Source: JBGVMW01 sp045122835 (GTDB taxonomy: Bacteria; Bacillota; Clostridia; Lachnospirales; Lachnospiraceae). From it: 40,222 bases of DNA. Below the pieces are notes generated by a model. It was given only the letters and a program-made list of their open reading frames with translations. It was not told the origin of the DNA and made no database searches. How positions within the stretch are numbered: position 1 is the stretch's first letter; each line of letters begins with the position of its first letter. Below, one piece after another: positions 8,827 to 17,275 of this stretch. The stretch spans positions 1-40,222 of the forward strand of contig JBGVIB010000096.1 of NCBI GenBank assembly GCA_045122835.1. The letters run 5' to 3'. Position numbers and translations under genes: made by a program.

Positions 8827-9191
8827 TTTCCATTTCCTTTCTACTTTTTTATTTATTATTTAGACCTTTGTGGAATTCTATCCATCCATAGACGGGTGAC
8901 AATCTATTATTACCTGACATTTTACAAATACCTGGCATCCCACAATTGCCTTTCTTCATCATTGGTATAAATAGCCGTAATTATCATTCTATACCATTTT
9001 TATAGTGAACGCAAGACAATTGTTTGCCTTGAAAAACAATGTTTTTTATGGTAGGGTTGACTTATCAATATATAAGTAATTGTAAATTGTCCACGAAGTT
9101 GTGAATCATCAAAATTGTTAATGACGATTCGTAAGAGGACAGCATCTTTGCAATTATCTGATATAACATATTTAATAAAGGAGGTATCCAC
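8827..9191. promoter_or_regulatory. Divergent intergenic region between pepF and the LUD gene
   Basis: There is no gene in these 365 bases. A 7-bp inverted repeat (TGGTATA about 8963-8969, TATACCA about 8990-8996) flanks a 20-nt spacer and could serve the leftward pepF promoter. For the rightward genes, TTGACT (9057-9062) with an 18-bp spacer before TGTAAA (9081-9086) is a plausible sigma-A promoter. The LUD gene has a clear AAAGGAGG at about 9178-9185. Confidence 0.35.
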
Positions 9192-9827
9192 ATGACACCT
9201 ATTGAAATGCATTATGAGAAATTAGCCGATTCTGTCATTGCCAATCTAAATAAGCGCAATATGGATGGCTACTACTGTCACACAAAAATGGAAGCATTTG
9301 AACAGATTATTTCCATGATACCAGAAAACGCAACTGTGGGATTTGGTGGTTCGGAAACGGTAAAAGAATTAGGACTTTTAACTGCTTTGGAAAATGGTAA
9401 TTTTCAGTTAATCGACCGACGTAAAGCTGCTTCCCCACAGGAATCCCGTGAATTCCACGCTAAGACGATGTTAGCAGATTACTACCTGATGAGTTCTAAT
9501 GCCATTACCTATGATGGGGAGCTAGTCAATATCGATGGAACCGGCAATCGTGTATCCTGTCTGACTTTTGGTCCGGAAACGGTAATTATTGTTGCTGGCA
9601 TAAATAAACTGGTTCCAGATGTAGAATCCGGCATTGCCAGAGTACATAATATTGCGGCTCCGCCAAATGGTATTCGTCTGGACTTAACTACACCTTGTGC
9701 TGCTACTGGGCGTTGTGGCAACTGCGTAGGCAGTCAAAGTATGTGCTGTCAAACTGTTATCACACGAAACAGCCGTGTAAAAGGACGTATCAAAGTATTT
9801 TTAATTGGCGAAGCTTTAGGCTACTAA
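9192..9827 (+). CDS. LUD domain protein (lactate utilisation LutC/YkgG-like)
   Basis: 211 residues. The start MTPIEMHYEKLADSVIANLNKRNMDGYYC follows AAAGGAGG. The domain spans nearly the whole protein: TVGFGGSETVKELGLL, the EFHAKTMLADYYLMSSNAIT segment and the VIIVAGINKLVPDVESGIARV block are typical. Members bind nucleotide-like or CoA-like ligands, and LutC is a subunit of lactate dehydrogenase LutABC. There is no LutA or LutB here, so it is a stand-alone clostridial version of unknown substrate. A C-terminal Cys cluster (TPCAATGRCGNCVGSQSMCC, about residues 166-185) suggests metal or redox binding. It is the first gene of a plus-strand run with the DJ-1 gene 17 bases on. Confidence 0.9.
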   Translation: MTPIEMHYEKLADSVIANLNKRNMDGYYCHTKMEAFEQIISMIPENATVGFGGSETVKELGLLTALENGNFQLIDRRKAASPQESREFHAKTMLADYYLMSSNAITYDGELVNIDGTGNRVSCLTFGPETVIIVAGINKLVPDVESGIARVHNIAAPPNGIRLDLTTPCAATGRCGNCVGSQSMCCQTVITRNSRVKGRIKVFLIGEALGY

Positions 9828-9844
9828 ATGATTTGGAGGACAAA

Positions 9845-10396
9845 ATGAGCAAAGTAATTGTATTTTTAGCAAATGGTTTTGAAGAAATTGAAGGACTTAC
9901 TGTGGTTGATTTACTGCGTCGTGCAGATATCAACGTGGAGACAGTCAGCATTTCTGATTCTTTGACAGTAACAGGTGCACATAATATTTCCATATCAGCA
10001 GATACTCTTATTAAAGATGCATCTCTTTCTGATGCAGATATGGTAGTGCTGCCTGGAGGAATGCCTGGCACTTTGAATTTAGGAAATTGCAAGCTGGTAA
10101 CTGATACCGTTACAGAATATTTCAATCAAGGAAAACGCGTAGCTGCTATCTGTGCTGCACCAAGCATTCTAGGAGACCTTGGCATTTTAAATGGAAAACG
10201 TGCCTGTTCTTATCCGGGCTTTGAAGACCGCCTGGCTGGTGCTGCTACTTCCGAAAATGAAGTGGAGCATGACGGTACTGTAACTACAAGCCGTGGACTT
10301 GGCACAGCCATTCCATTTGCACTGTCATTGATTGAACAGCTTACTGATGCAGAAACAGTTGCAAAAATAAAGGAATCCATTATATTTAAGCATTAA
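9845..10396 (+). CDS. DJ-1/PfpI family protein
   Basis: 183 residues. The start at 9845 (MSKVIVFLANGFEE) is fixed by TTGGAGG six bases upstream; an in-frame opening 150 bases earlier lies inside the LUD gene. The fold markers are complete: the acid Glu16 in ANGFEEIEG, VVLPGGMPG at 68-75, and the nucleophile Cys103 in AAICAAPSIL. This combination matches the DJ-1/YajL clade, for which deglycase, chaperone and redox-sensing roles have been proposed, some disputed. It is co-transcribed with the LUD gene and followed 55 bases later by the CYTH gene. Confidence 0.93.
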   Translation: MSKVIVFLANGFEEIEGLTVVDLLRRADINVETVSISDSLTVTGAHNISISADTLIKDASLSDADMVVLPGGMPGTLNLGNCKLVTDTVTEYFNQGKRVAAICAAPSILGDLGILNGKRACSYPGFEDRLAGAATSENEVEHDGTVTTSRGLGTAIPFALSLIEQLTDAETVAKIKESIIFKH

Positions 10397-10451
10397 ATTG
10401 CGAAAAATCATACGTATTCACAGATGCCAAGCAGGCAGAATGGAGAGCAAC

Positions 10452-10904
10452 ATGGAAATCGAACGCAAATATTTAATTAACAAGCTGCCAGATAATATTA
10501 ACGAATATCCTTTTCACATCATCGAGCAGGCTTACCTTTGTACCAATCCGGTAGTTCGTGTCCGCCGTCAGGATGAGGAATATATTCTGACTTACAAAGG
10601 GGATGGACTGTTAGCAAGGGAAGAATACAACTTGCCATTGAATAAGGAAGCTTATGAACATCTCTTAACTAAAGCAGATGGAAATGTAATTTCTAAAAAG
10701 AGATATCTGATTCCGCTAAACGATCATCTCACCATTGAGTTGGACCAGTTCTATAAACCTATGAATGATTTGCTGCTTGCAGAAGTAGAGTTCCCATCCC
10801 TTGAGGAAGCAAATACATTTGTTCCACCGGAATGGTTTGGGGAGGATGTTACTTTTGACACAGCTTACCATAACAGTACTATGAGCCGCACAGACTATTC
10901 GTGA
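10452..10904 (+). CDS. CYTH domain protein (triphosphate-processing fold)
   Basis: 150 residues. The start MEIERKYLI at 10452 has GGAG seven bases upstream and gives the standard CYTH N-terminus; the reading frame runs further back to 10398 without a good site. The signature ExExK is E2, E4, K6. VVRVRRQDEEYILTYKGDG and the acidic TIELDQFYKPMNDLLLAEVEFPS strand complete the tunnel fold that binds a triphosphate with divalent metal. Relatives are class IV adenylate cyclases, thiamine triphosphatases and inorganic triphosphatases; small stand-alone clostridial forms are most often tripolyphosphatase-like. It is the last gene of the plus-strand run. Confidence 0.92.
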   Translation: MEIERKYLINKLPDNINEYPFHIIEQAYLCTNPVVRVRRQDEEYILTYKGDGLLAREEYNLPLNKEAYEHLLTKADGNVISKKRYLIPLNDHLTIELDQFYKPMNDLLLAEVEFPSLEEANTFVPPEWFGEDVTFDTAYHNSTMSRTDYS

Positions 10905-10951
10905 CATACAACTTCTGGTTTGTGGGTCTAGTCATAGTCTCTACCCGTACG

Positions 10952-11318
10952 CCGATGGCAGGTGCAGAAGGTTCCACGCAGACCGAGCCAACGTTCCGGT
11001 GAACTAATCTCCTAAAGGCTAATAAATTAGCCTCGTCCGACTAAGACATTCGGGGTGTGGCCCTCATGCCTAAGTCTCCCCAGAGCGTGTCCCAAAATTC
11101 ATTCCTGCAATCTGCACGCCCCACTTTGCGGTAGAATTTGATATAAATTTAGCACACGTAGCCCACTACGCATACTAAATTTATATCAAATTCCCCACAA
11201 AGTGGAACGCACATCTTGCAGAAAGCAATTTTGGGACACGCTCTAGGGAGTGGATTTCACCTCCACTAAAAGCGGCTCGTGAATTGTCTGCTTAGGAACC
11301 TTCTGCACCTGCCACCGG
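10952..11318 (-). repeat. Copy 1 of a large self-complementary repeat (candidate structured RNA), interrupted by a MITE
   Basis: Terminal 24-nt arms (10952-10975 and 11295-11318) are complementary except for one position that is a G-U wobble on the minus strand and A-C on the plus strand. The next helix layers are GCAGAC (about 10978) with GTCTGC (about 11286), and CGAGCC with GGCTCG. Inside are hairpins GGCTAAT/ATTAGCC, GACTAAGACAT/ATGCCTAAGTC and AGTGGA/TCCACT. The core is almost identical, in reverse orientation, to the copy at 11566-11857. It is split at about 11082 by the MITE. Without the insert it is about 205 nt. No protein is encoded. Confidence 0.75.
11083..11243. mobile_element. 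161-bp palindromic MITE inside repeat copy 1
   Basis: It begins GAGCGTGTCCCAAAATT and ends with the exact complement (17 bp). A second perfect 19-bp inverted repeat lies inside (11134-11152 with 11175-11193), and CCACTTTG/CAAAGTGG pairs between them, so nearly the entire unit folds into one hairpin. The empty site is visible in repeat copy 2, where the corresponding sequence is CTCCCTAGGGAG. Here it reads CTCCC-CA-insert-TA-GGGAG, consistent with duplication of a TA target and one later change. TA duplication and no coding capacity suggest a Tc1/mariner (IS630)-type MITE mobilised in trans. Confidence 0.8.
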
Positions 11319-11565
11319 CTGTGTATCATAGGCGCAAGTTGGGACGTCGCTTATCTCTAGCGTATTACAAATCAGGCATTATGGGCTGTGATGTGTTAAA
11401 TTGCACAGGGATAATCGCTAATTTGGTCAAGCACATATTTGGCATTTAACCACTATAATGATGCCTTTCGTAGAAAAAACAGTGACTAAATCGCTGAGAA
11501 TACTAATAAGCATGTGGCATTTTACTGGCTATATGAGAATATATTCTACCGGTTTCGATAAGGTA

Positions 11566-11857
11566 GTGAATTGGCGGAAGGGGCTCCCAGGGGCAACTCA
11601 GACTTGTGCTGTAGGAGAGCCGCTTGCTGGCATGGCATATTCCTAAGCAGACAATTACGAGCCGCTTTTAGTGGAGGTGAAATCCACTCCCTAGGGAGAC
11701 TTAGGCATGAGGGCCATACCCCGAATGTCTTAGTCGTACTTGGGAGTTAGTTCACCGGAACGTTGGCTTCGGTCTGCGTGGAATATGCCAAGCCAGTAAG
11801 CGGCTCTCCTGCAGTGTAAGTCTGAGTTGCCCCTGGGAGCCCCTTCTGCCAATTCAC
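11566..11857 (+). repeat. Copy 2 of the self-complementary repeat (candidate structured RNA), intact
   Basis: Arms of exactly 78 nt (11566-11643 and 11780-11857) pair along their whole length without a gap. Seven positions are imperfect: six are G-U or U-G if the plus strand is transcribed, one is A-A. The 136-nt core (11644-11779) matches the core of copy 1 reversed, except that the variable hairpin of copy 1 is replaced by a short loop. The arms have no similarity to those of copy 1. It contains conserved hairpins AGTGGA/TCCACT and GACTTAGGCAT/ATGTCTTAGTC and a CTCCCTAGGGAG palindrome. The DNA between the copies (11319-11565) and after copy 2 (11858-12013) shows no gene that I can support. 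Confidence 0.78.
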
Positions 11858-12013
11858 GGACGGGTAACGAATATGATACAACAATTACACAAACCAAAAT
11901 TTGCAAGAATCTCCAAATAAAAAAAGCCACACCAGAAGTATATTTTCCTCTGATATGACTTTACTTTCAATCAAATATTTTATATTTTCTTCAAATTCGA
12001 TAGCTGTGTAAAA

Positions 12014-12360
12014 ATATGAGCAGGACGATAAGCCGGGTTATGTCGTGAATGATCATCTATCTAGGACTGCTGTTGCCAGCAGTCTCAAGCAACCTACCTG
12101 AAGCCGACGGGCCGCCGTATGCTTCTGTTTGGTCTTGCTTCGGATGGGGTTTACATGTGCCCTCTCTGTTACCAGACAGGCGGTAGTCTCTTACACTGCC
12201 CTTCCACCCTTACCGCACAAGCGGCGGTATATTTCTGTTGCACTATCCTTAGAGTCGCCTCTACCGGACGTTATCCGGCATCCTGCCCTGTGAAGCCCGG
12301 ACTTTCCTCACCTGCGGTCTTTCGACACTTGCAGCCGCGATCATTTGTCCTACTCATATT
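12014..12360 (-). ncRNA. rnpB: RNase P RNA, class A
   Basis: The minus strand carries the universal blocks: GAGGAAAGTCCGGGCTTC near the 5' side (complement of about 12292-12309), ACAGAAATATACCGCC (about 12224-12239), AAGGGTGGAA, and near the 3' end CCCGGCTTATCGTCCTG. The 5' end ATATGAGTAGGAC pairs with the 3' GTCCTGCTCATAT as helix P1, which sets the limits given. The length, about 347 nt, fits class A. It is the catalytic RNA that matures tRNA 5' ends. A weak hairpin and T7 at about 11918-11946 (minus strand) may terminate it. Confidence 0.96.
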
Positions 12361-12472
12361 TACTTTATTTACAGCAGAAAAGCTTCCTGCCATATTTCTT
12401 AACTTTACCATGATACCAGACAAACCTGAAAAAAGCAAGTATATGAACAGATAAATCCATTTATTTAACGTT

Positions 12473-12715
12473 TTATTCCTTATTCATCAAAATTTGCATC
12501 ACCTTATCATAGTTCTCCGGTCGATGGGGAAACGAGCAATTCGTACACACTTTCAGTTTTATCCCATCTCTATCTAAATATTCCGGATTACCCGGACAAT
12601 TTTCCTTATGGTATAACGGGCAATAACAAAATAAACAATTGAAATCCTCTAATCCCTTGTGGCAGGGGAAATATTTACATTCTTTATTTTCAAAAAAACG
12701 ATACGAATTTTCCAT
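12473..12715 (-). CDS. Cysteine-rich small domain protein (putative metal-binding)
   Basis: 80 residues with eight cysteines (13, 18, 27, 30, 32, 40, 57, 60) arranged as C-x4-C, CLFCYCPLY and CTNCSFPHR. This is the pattern of the short Cys-rich small domain proteins of anaerobes (PF04071 type), thought to bind zinc or an iron-sulfur cluster; their function is unknown. GGAG lies nine bases before the start. The gene stands alone, between rnpB and a terminator-ended leader that could control it. Confidence 0.85.
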   Translation of the reverse strand: MENSYRFFENKECKYFPCHKGLEDFNCLFCYCPLYHKENCPGNPEYLDRDGIKLKVCTNCSFPHRPENYDKVMQILMNKE

Positions 12716-12785
12716 ACATAACTACTCCATTCTCTTTTACATTCTTCTGCACTCATATTACGATTTGCATAAATAATACAGAAAG

Positions 12786-12967
12786 CAAAAAAGTAGAGGC
12801 TCATCGCACCTCTACTTTCATAACCCTTATTAATTTCCCTCATCAACTGTTTGTCTTTTCCCTTCCTGACAAACATTTTAAGTACGAACCCCTAATTCAT
12901 ACTCCTGTTTTTGTTCCCCTTCGAACATTTCTTGATTTTATTATACATCAATTGACAAATTTTGCAA
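12786..12967 (-). promoter_or_regulatory. Promoter, short leader and terminator before the Cys-rich gene
   Basis: On the minus strand, TTGCAA (12962-12967), a 16-bp spacer and TATAAT (12940-12945) form a good promoter. The transcript would start near 12933 and meet a strong terminator (AGTAGAGG, 9-nt loop, CCTCTACT, then T6) at 12786-12818, about 70 bases before the Cys-rich gene. In between is a 7-bp hairpin, GTTTGTC/GACAAAC, with AGGAAGGG in its loop, and two very short reading frames. This is either an attenuated leader or a free-standing RNA of about 145 nt. Confidence 0.55.
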
Positions 12968-13005
12968 TAAACTCAACCTAAACGTAGGAGAACTCTACCT
13001 AAATG

Positions 13006-13090
13006 TCAATCTTTCATCTCCATTACCAGCAAACTACCCTCTTTTCTAGTTTTCAGCAGTGTCTGCTATGATTTCATTGCTGACACCTAA
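13006..13090 (-). pseudogene. 3' fragment of a second thiN copy
   Basis: Read on the minus strand it gives LGVSNEIIADTAEN-stop-KRGSLLVMEMKD-stop, which aligns with the last 28 residues of the intact thiN 1.6 kb away (LGVSNEIIEDTAEIWKKEGSLLVMETKD). The tryptophan region has become a stop and several positions differ, so it is an old or foreign copy. The similarity runs a little past the stop codon. It lies immediately downstream of the chemoreceptor gene, so the receptor is bracketed by two thiN ends. Confidence 0.85.
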
Positions 13091-13100
13091 GCCAGGACAA

Positions 13101-14600
13101 CTAAGAAACCTCATTTTTCAATTTCTTTGCTTCTGTGTTCAGATTATCCATAATTGCGACAACCTCTTCTACACTATCCCGATTTTTGCTGCAGTTTTCT
13201 AATGTTTGTTCCGAACGTGCAGTTACTTCCTGCGTAACCGAGGACACATGTCCGATTTTTTGTTCAATCTGCTGATTTTCTTCCGCTACAATATCTACTG
13301 CCTGTTTCAACTGACTTGCATGACCGATAATTCCCTGTGTCTTATTGTGAATTGTCCCAAACATATCCGCGGTAACACCTACATAGTTGTTTTGCTTCTG
13401 ACTGTTTTCTATCAACTGTGTCATTGCCGCAGCGGCCTCATCTATTGATTTAACAATATCTTGAATCAAACCATTAATATCATCGGTTGCCTCATTTGTC
13501 TGCGCAGATAGACTTGATATTTCACCAGCAACTACACCAAACCCTTTCCCTGCTTCCCCTGCTCTCGCCGCTTCTATGGAAGCATTCAATGCAAGCAAGC
13601 CTGTCTGCTCTGCCACATTGCTGATGAGCACCATAATTTCCTGCATACGGTCTGCATATTCTTTTAAACCTACAACCTTTTGCGTCACTATTTTTCCCGA
13701 TTCTTCTGATTTTTTAACTAAATTCAACAGCTCTACCATTACTGCATTTCCGTCTTTTAAACTGTCCTGCGCTTCGTTTCCTTCCGCAATAATATTTTCT
13801 ACAGAAGTTACCACATCATCAATATGCTGATTAATTGTCTGCGTGCTACTCATCTGTTCTTCCATTGCCTCAGCCACTTCGTTAGCACCAGCACTTAAAT
13901 CATCCATTGCAATACGTGTCTGTTCAATGGCATCCTTTAGTTTTTCTGTTTCCACCACAACATTTCCAATATTTTCAGTAACAGAAGCCGCCACCTCTAA
14001 CGTATTTTTTAAAAGCCTCTCGGACTGTCCTTTTTCTTCCTGTGCTTTTGCAATATTTGCATTATTAATCAGACCAATTTTTCTAGCCGTCATAACCGCA
14101 AATATACTGGTTAAAATCAGACACGCAAATATAATTTCTGCATTAGTGATATTTTGTGGCTGTAGTCTGCCACTCACCCCAAAATAAATAATTCTGGCAG
14201 CATTCACAAAAATTGCACCTAATGCTACGGAAAATAGAAATTTTATATCCACGTAAACCAGTAAAACAATAAGTGTTACAATGACATAACAGAACGCTAG
14301 TTCTGTAGAGGTCGTAAACATAACATATGCATAAAGCAGTAAAAAACCATATCCCAAGATATGTCGTATGATAAAAGAATCTTTTTTCTTAAAATAAATA
14401 AGCCGTGCCACAATATTAGGTATCAGACACATACACGCCACTATCAAATAGGAAAATGGCGTTCTTGCACCTTTAATCACTTCGATGAGATAGGCAATCA
14501 CAAGCACACCGTTCAATATATGCATTCCTTTCAGCATAGTTTCATTCCGGCTTTGATTTGCATATTTTTCTTTTGTTAAATCTAAATTTTCTTTTTGCAT
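13101..14600 (-). CDS. Methyl-accepting chemotaxis-type receptor with a polytopic membrane domain
   Basis: 499 residues. The first 185 hold about six hydrophobic helices with short loops and no large extracellular sensor, followed directly by a coiled-coil signalling domain. No HAMP domain is evident. The hairpin tip that contacts CheA and CheW is recognisable (AEQTGLLALNASIEAARAGEAGKGFGVVAGEI). Sensing is therefore probably of a membrane, small-molecule or energy-state cue. No flagellar or che gene lies nearby. The gene has been placed between thiN and a thiN 3' scrap. The start MQKENLDLTKEKY follows GGGGGATTAT. Confidence 0.88.
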   Translation of the reverse strand: MQKENLDLTKEKYANQSRNETMLKGMHILNGVLVIAYLIEVIKGARTPFSYLIVACMCLIPNIVARLIYFKKKDSFIIRHILGYGFLLLYAYVMFTTSTELAFCYVIVTLIVLLVYVDIKFLFSVALGAIFVNAARIIYFGVSGRLQPQNITNAEIIFACLILTSIFAVMTARKIGLINNANIAKAQEEKGQSERLLKNTLEVAASVTENIGNVVVETEKLKDAIEQTRIAMDDLSAGANEVAEAMEEQMSSTQTINQHIDDVVTSVENIIAEGNEAQDSLKDGNAVMVELLNLVKKSEESGKIVTQKVVGLKEYADRMQEIMVLISNVAEQTGLLALNASIEAARAGEAGKGFGVVAGEISSLSAQTNEATDDINGLIQDIVKSIDEAAAAMTQLIENSQKQNNYVGVTADMFGTIHNKTQGIIGHASQLKQAVDIVAEENQQIEQKIGHVSSVTQEVTARSEQTLENCSKNRDSVEEVVAIMDNLNTEAKKLKNEVS

Positions 14601-14668
14601 ATAATCCCCCCTGTAATGTATATTATTTATTTCGACATTTTTGCTCCTTTTAATTACCCCTAATTATG

Positions 14669-15319
14669 TCAATCTTTTGTCTCCATCACCAGCAGACTGC
14701 CCTCTTTTTTCCAGATTTCTGCGGTGTCTTCTATGATTTCATTGCTGACACCTAAACTGCAATCGTTGGTCATTGTGTAGTCTTTAAGTGGATAGCGAAG
14801 GCCTTTTAAGGTAATGCCTGTTACCTGTTCTGTCAGTGGTAACAGAGAAATGTATCTGCCATACTGTTCTGTCTTCCGAATAATTTCATGTTCTCTGGAA
14901 AGATAAATGCAATTTTGCCTGTCATATAACCGAATCCGCACACCGTGGCGTTCCCCAATTCGCAAGCAATACAAATTAGCCAGTGCATGGTCCATTCTTC
15001 CGCCAGTTGCACCAAGAACATGAATTTCGCTGCATCCCTTATGAATAGCTGACTCTATAGCCGCCTGGGTGTCTGTCCAGTCTTTTTCTGCTATATCACG
15101 ATGCATTGGAACATCTTTTTGCATAAATTCCTGCAAAATTGTTTTCTCTATGGTGTCAAAGTCTCCCACCATGAATGTGGGTATTTTCCCACATTGCTTG
15201 AAAATTTTCAAGCCCCCATCCACAGCTATTCGTTCTTTGTACACACTCTCCTTTGAGAGAAAATCCGACGCCAGTGTGTTATCCACACTGCCGCCGGAAA
15301 TAATTAATGCTTTCCACAT
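14669..15319 (-). CDS. thiN: Thiamine pyrophosphokinase
   Basis: 216 residues. The enzyme converts thiamine and ATP to thiamine diphosphate and AMP in the cytoplasm. Family marks are AVDGGLKIFKQCGKIPTFMVGDFDT, the metal-binding DWTDTQAAIESA, and VLGATGGRMDHALANL, in the right order for the catalytic domain, with the C-terminal thiamine-binding strand region ending SLLVMETKD. The start codon lies two bases after the argS stop, so translation is coupled. The length is normal for bacterial ThiN. Confidence 0.93.
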   Translation of the reverse strand: MWKALIISGGSVDNTLASDFLSKESVYKERIAVDGGLKIFKQCGKIPTFMVGDFDTIEKTILQEFMQKDVPMHRDIAEKDWTDTQAAIESAIHKGCSEIHVLGATGGRMDHALANLYCLRIGERHGVRIRLYDRQNCIYLSREHEIIRKTEQYGRYISLLPLTEQVTGITLKGLRYPLKDYTMTNDCSLGVSNEIIEDTAEIWKKEGSLLVMETKD

Positions 15320-15321
15320 AG

Positions 15322-17085
15322 TTACATACGCTCTGGTGCATCAAAACCTAATACATCAATACAGGTATTTAATACATCCTTTGTGAGGCATAATAATGCT
15401 AAATATGCATTCTTCTTATCTGCATCTTCTTCGCCTAAAATCTTTGTCTCATGATAGAATCGGTTAAAGCTGTTAGCAAGCTCGTAAATATAAGCACATA
15501 CCTTATGAGGTGCTGTCTCCTCAAATGCATTTTCTATTACACCGTTAAACTGTGCTAATACAAGCATTAAAGCTTTGGCAGAGACATTGTCAACATCCAT
15601 TACCTGTAAGCCTTCTAAGGCACCACCCTGCTCTGCATGTTTCTTAAGAATCGATTTAATACGAACAATGGTGTACAAAATATATGGACCGGTATTTCCT
15701 TCAAAGGAAGTAAATTTATCAATATCAAAGATGTAATCCTTAGATGCCTGATTGGATAAATCACCGTATTTAATTGCAGATAAGCCTACGATTTCTGCTG
15801 TCTTCTTTGCTTCCTCAGGGTCTACTGTATGGTTTTCTGTAATCTTCTTGAACATTTCCTCGTTGATACTGCCAATGAGATGCTCTAAGCGCATAACGCC
15901 GCCCTGTCTTGTCTTAAATGGCTTGCCATCCTTGCCATTCATAGTACCAAAACCTAAGAAATCAAGCTTCATGTCCGCTGGTGCTAAGCCTGTTTTCTTT
16001 GCGCAGCGGAATACCTGTTTAAAGTGTAAATCCTGTCTTTTATCTGCTACATAAATAATTCTGTCCGGATGATACATCTGTACACGCTCTAAAATCGTTG
16101 CCAGGTCAGTAGTACTGTATAAAGATGCTCCGTCTGATTTTAAAATGATACATGGCGGTAATTCCTTTGCATCGCTTTCTTCCTGCACATCTACAACCAC
16201 AGCGCCTTCGCTGACATAAGCATGTCCCTTTGCTTTCATATCCGCTACCATATCCGGCACATACTTCTGTACATCTGATTCCTTTTTCCATAAGTCAAAT
16301 GTTACATCTAAACGCTCGTAGCTTGCTTTTAAATCTGCAATAGAAACATTTAAAATATGGTTCCATAATGCCTGATAGCCACGGTTGCCCTGCTGTAACA
16401 ATACAGTTGCCTGTAAGGCTTCTGCCTTATATTCTGGGTCTTCCTTTGACTTACCACTGGCTGTCGGGTAAATTTCCTCTAAGTCTGACATGGTAAATGG
16501 TGGCTCTGATGGGTATTCGCCTGTATAAGTCTCATCAAAATATACAAGTTCAGGCTGGCGCTTCTTCATTTCTGTAATGATGAGTCCCATCTGAAGTCCC
16601 CAGTCGCCTAAATGAGCATCACCGATGACTTCATGACCCATAAAGCGTCCCATACGCTTAATACTTTCACCAATGATTGCTGAACGCAAATGACCTACAT
16701 GGAGAGGTTTTGCAATATTCGGTCCGCCGTAGTCAACCATAATCGTCTGCTTTTTCTCCGGCTTTTCACAGCCAAACGCTTCTTCCTGCATCATTTCATT
16801 CATATACTGTGCTAAAAAGCTTGTCTTTAACTTGATATTAATAAATCCAGGCATAACTGCTTCAATCTGCTCAAAATCAGAAGCATCTACCTTTTCTAAC
16901 ACTTCATTTGCAATCTGTATTGGAGCTTTCTTATATGCTTTTGCAGCTGCCATGGAACCATTACACTGGAATTCACACAAGTCCGGACGGTTCGAAAGTG
17001 TTACCTTGCCATATTTAGCATCATAGCCGGCTTCTTCAAACGCTTTTTCCATTGTATTGGAAATCTGTATAATTAACTTTTTCAT
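15322..17085 (-). CDS. argS: Arginyl-tRNA synthetase
   Basis: 587 residues from MKKLIIQISN. GGAGAG lies six bases before this start, and the 28 codons before it look non-native. It is a class I synthetase: the HIGH motif is HVGH at 129-132 in YGGPNIAKPLHVGHLRSAIIGES, and the KMSK loop is not canonical, as is common in ArgRS. The anticodon-binding helices end LAQFNGVIENAFEETAPHKVCAYIYELANSFNRFYHETKI. It charges tRNA-Arg. No T-box or other leader is visible in the 190 bases upstream. It forms an operon with thiN. Confidence 0.97.
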   Translation of the reverse strand: MKKLIIQISNTMEKAFEEAGYDAKYGKVTLSNRPDLCEFQCNGSMAAAKAYKKAPIQIANEVLEKVDASDFEQIEAVMPGFINIKLKTSFLAQYMNEMMQEEAFGCEKPEKKQTIMVDYGGPNIAKPLHVGHLRSAIIGESIKRMGRFMGHEVIGDAHLGDWGLQMGLIITEMKKRQPELVYFDETYTGEYPSEPPFTMSDLEEIYPTASGKSKEDPEYKAEALQATVLLQQGNRGYQALWNHILNVSIADLKASYERLDVTFDLWKKESDVQKYVPDMVADMKAKGHAYVSEGAVVVDVQEESDAKELPPCIILKSDGASLYSTTDLATILERVQMYHPDRIIYVADKRQDLHFKQVFRCAKKTGLAPADMKLDFLGFGTMNGKDGKPFKTRQGGVMRLEHLIGSINEEMFKKITENHTVDPEEAKKTAEIVGLSAIKYGDLSNQASKDYIFDIDKFTSFEGNTGPYILYTIVRIKSILKKHAEQGGALEGLQVMDVDNVSAKALMLVLAQFNGVIENAFEETAPHKVCAYIYELANSFNRFYHETKILGEEDADKKNAYLALLCLTKDVLNTCIDVLGFDAPERM

Positions 17086-17275
17086 TGTACTCTCCATTCC
17101 CCTGCCTTCTTGATATATCCAAAAATTATTTCTCTGATTGCTCTTCACAAACATAACCTCTGTAAGCAATCCTTTCTTTATAGATAATAATTTTCAAACA
17201 TACCTTAGCAGTATTACAATCAATCAAACCATTGTACAAATTTTCCCAGATTTGCACAATTTTCTCGTGATATCT

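Noticed and set aside
11458..11930. Short open frames within and between the repeat copies
   Set aside because: They run through the self-complementary arms, lack ribosome binding sites and have no protein-like composition.
12649..12876. A 75-codon minus-strand open frame
   Set aside because: It has no ribosome binding site, reads straight through a strong terminator hairpin, and overlaps the well-supported Cys-rich gene.
17086..17275. T-box leader upstream of argS
   Set aside because: The T-box consensus and specifier stem are not visible.
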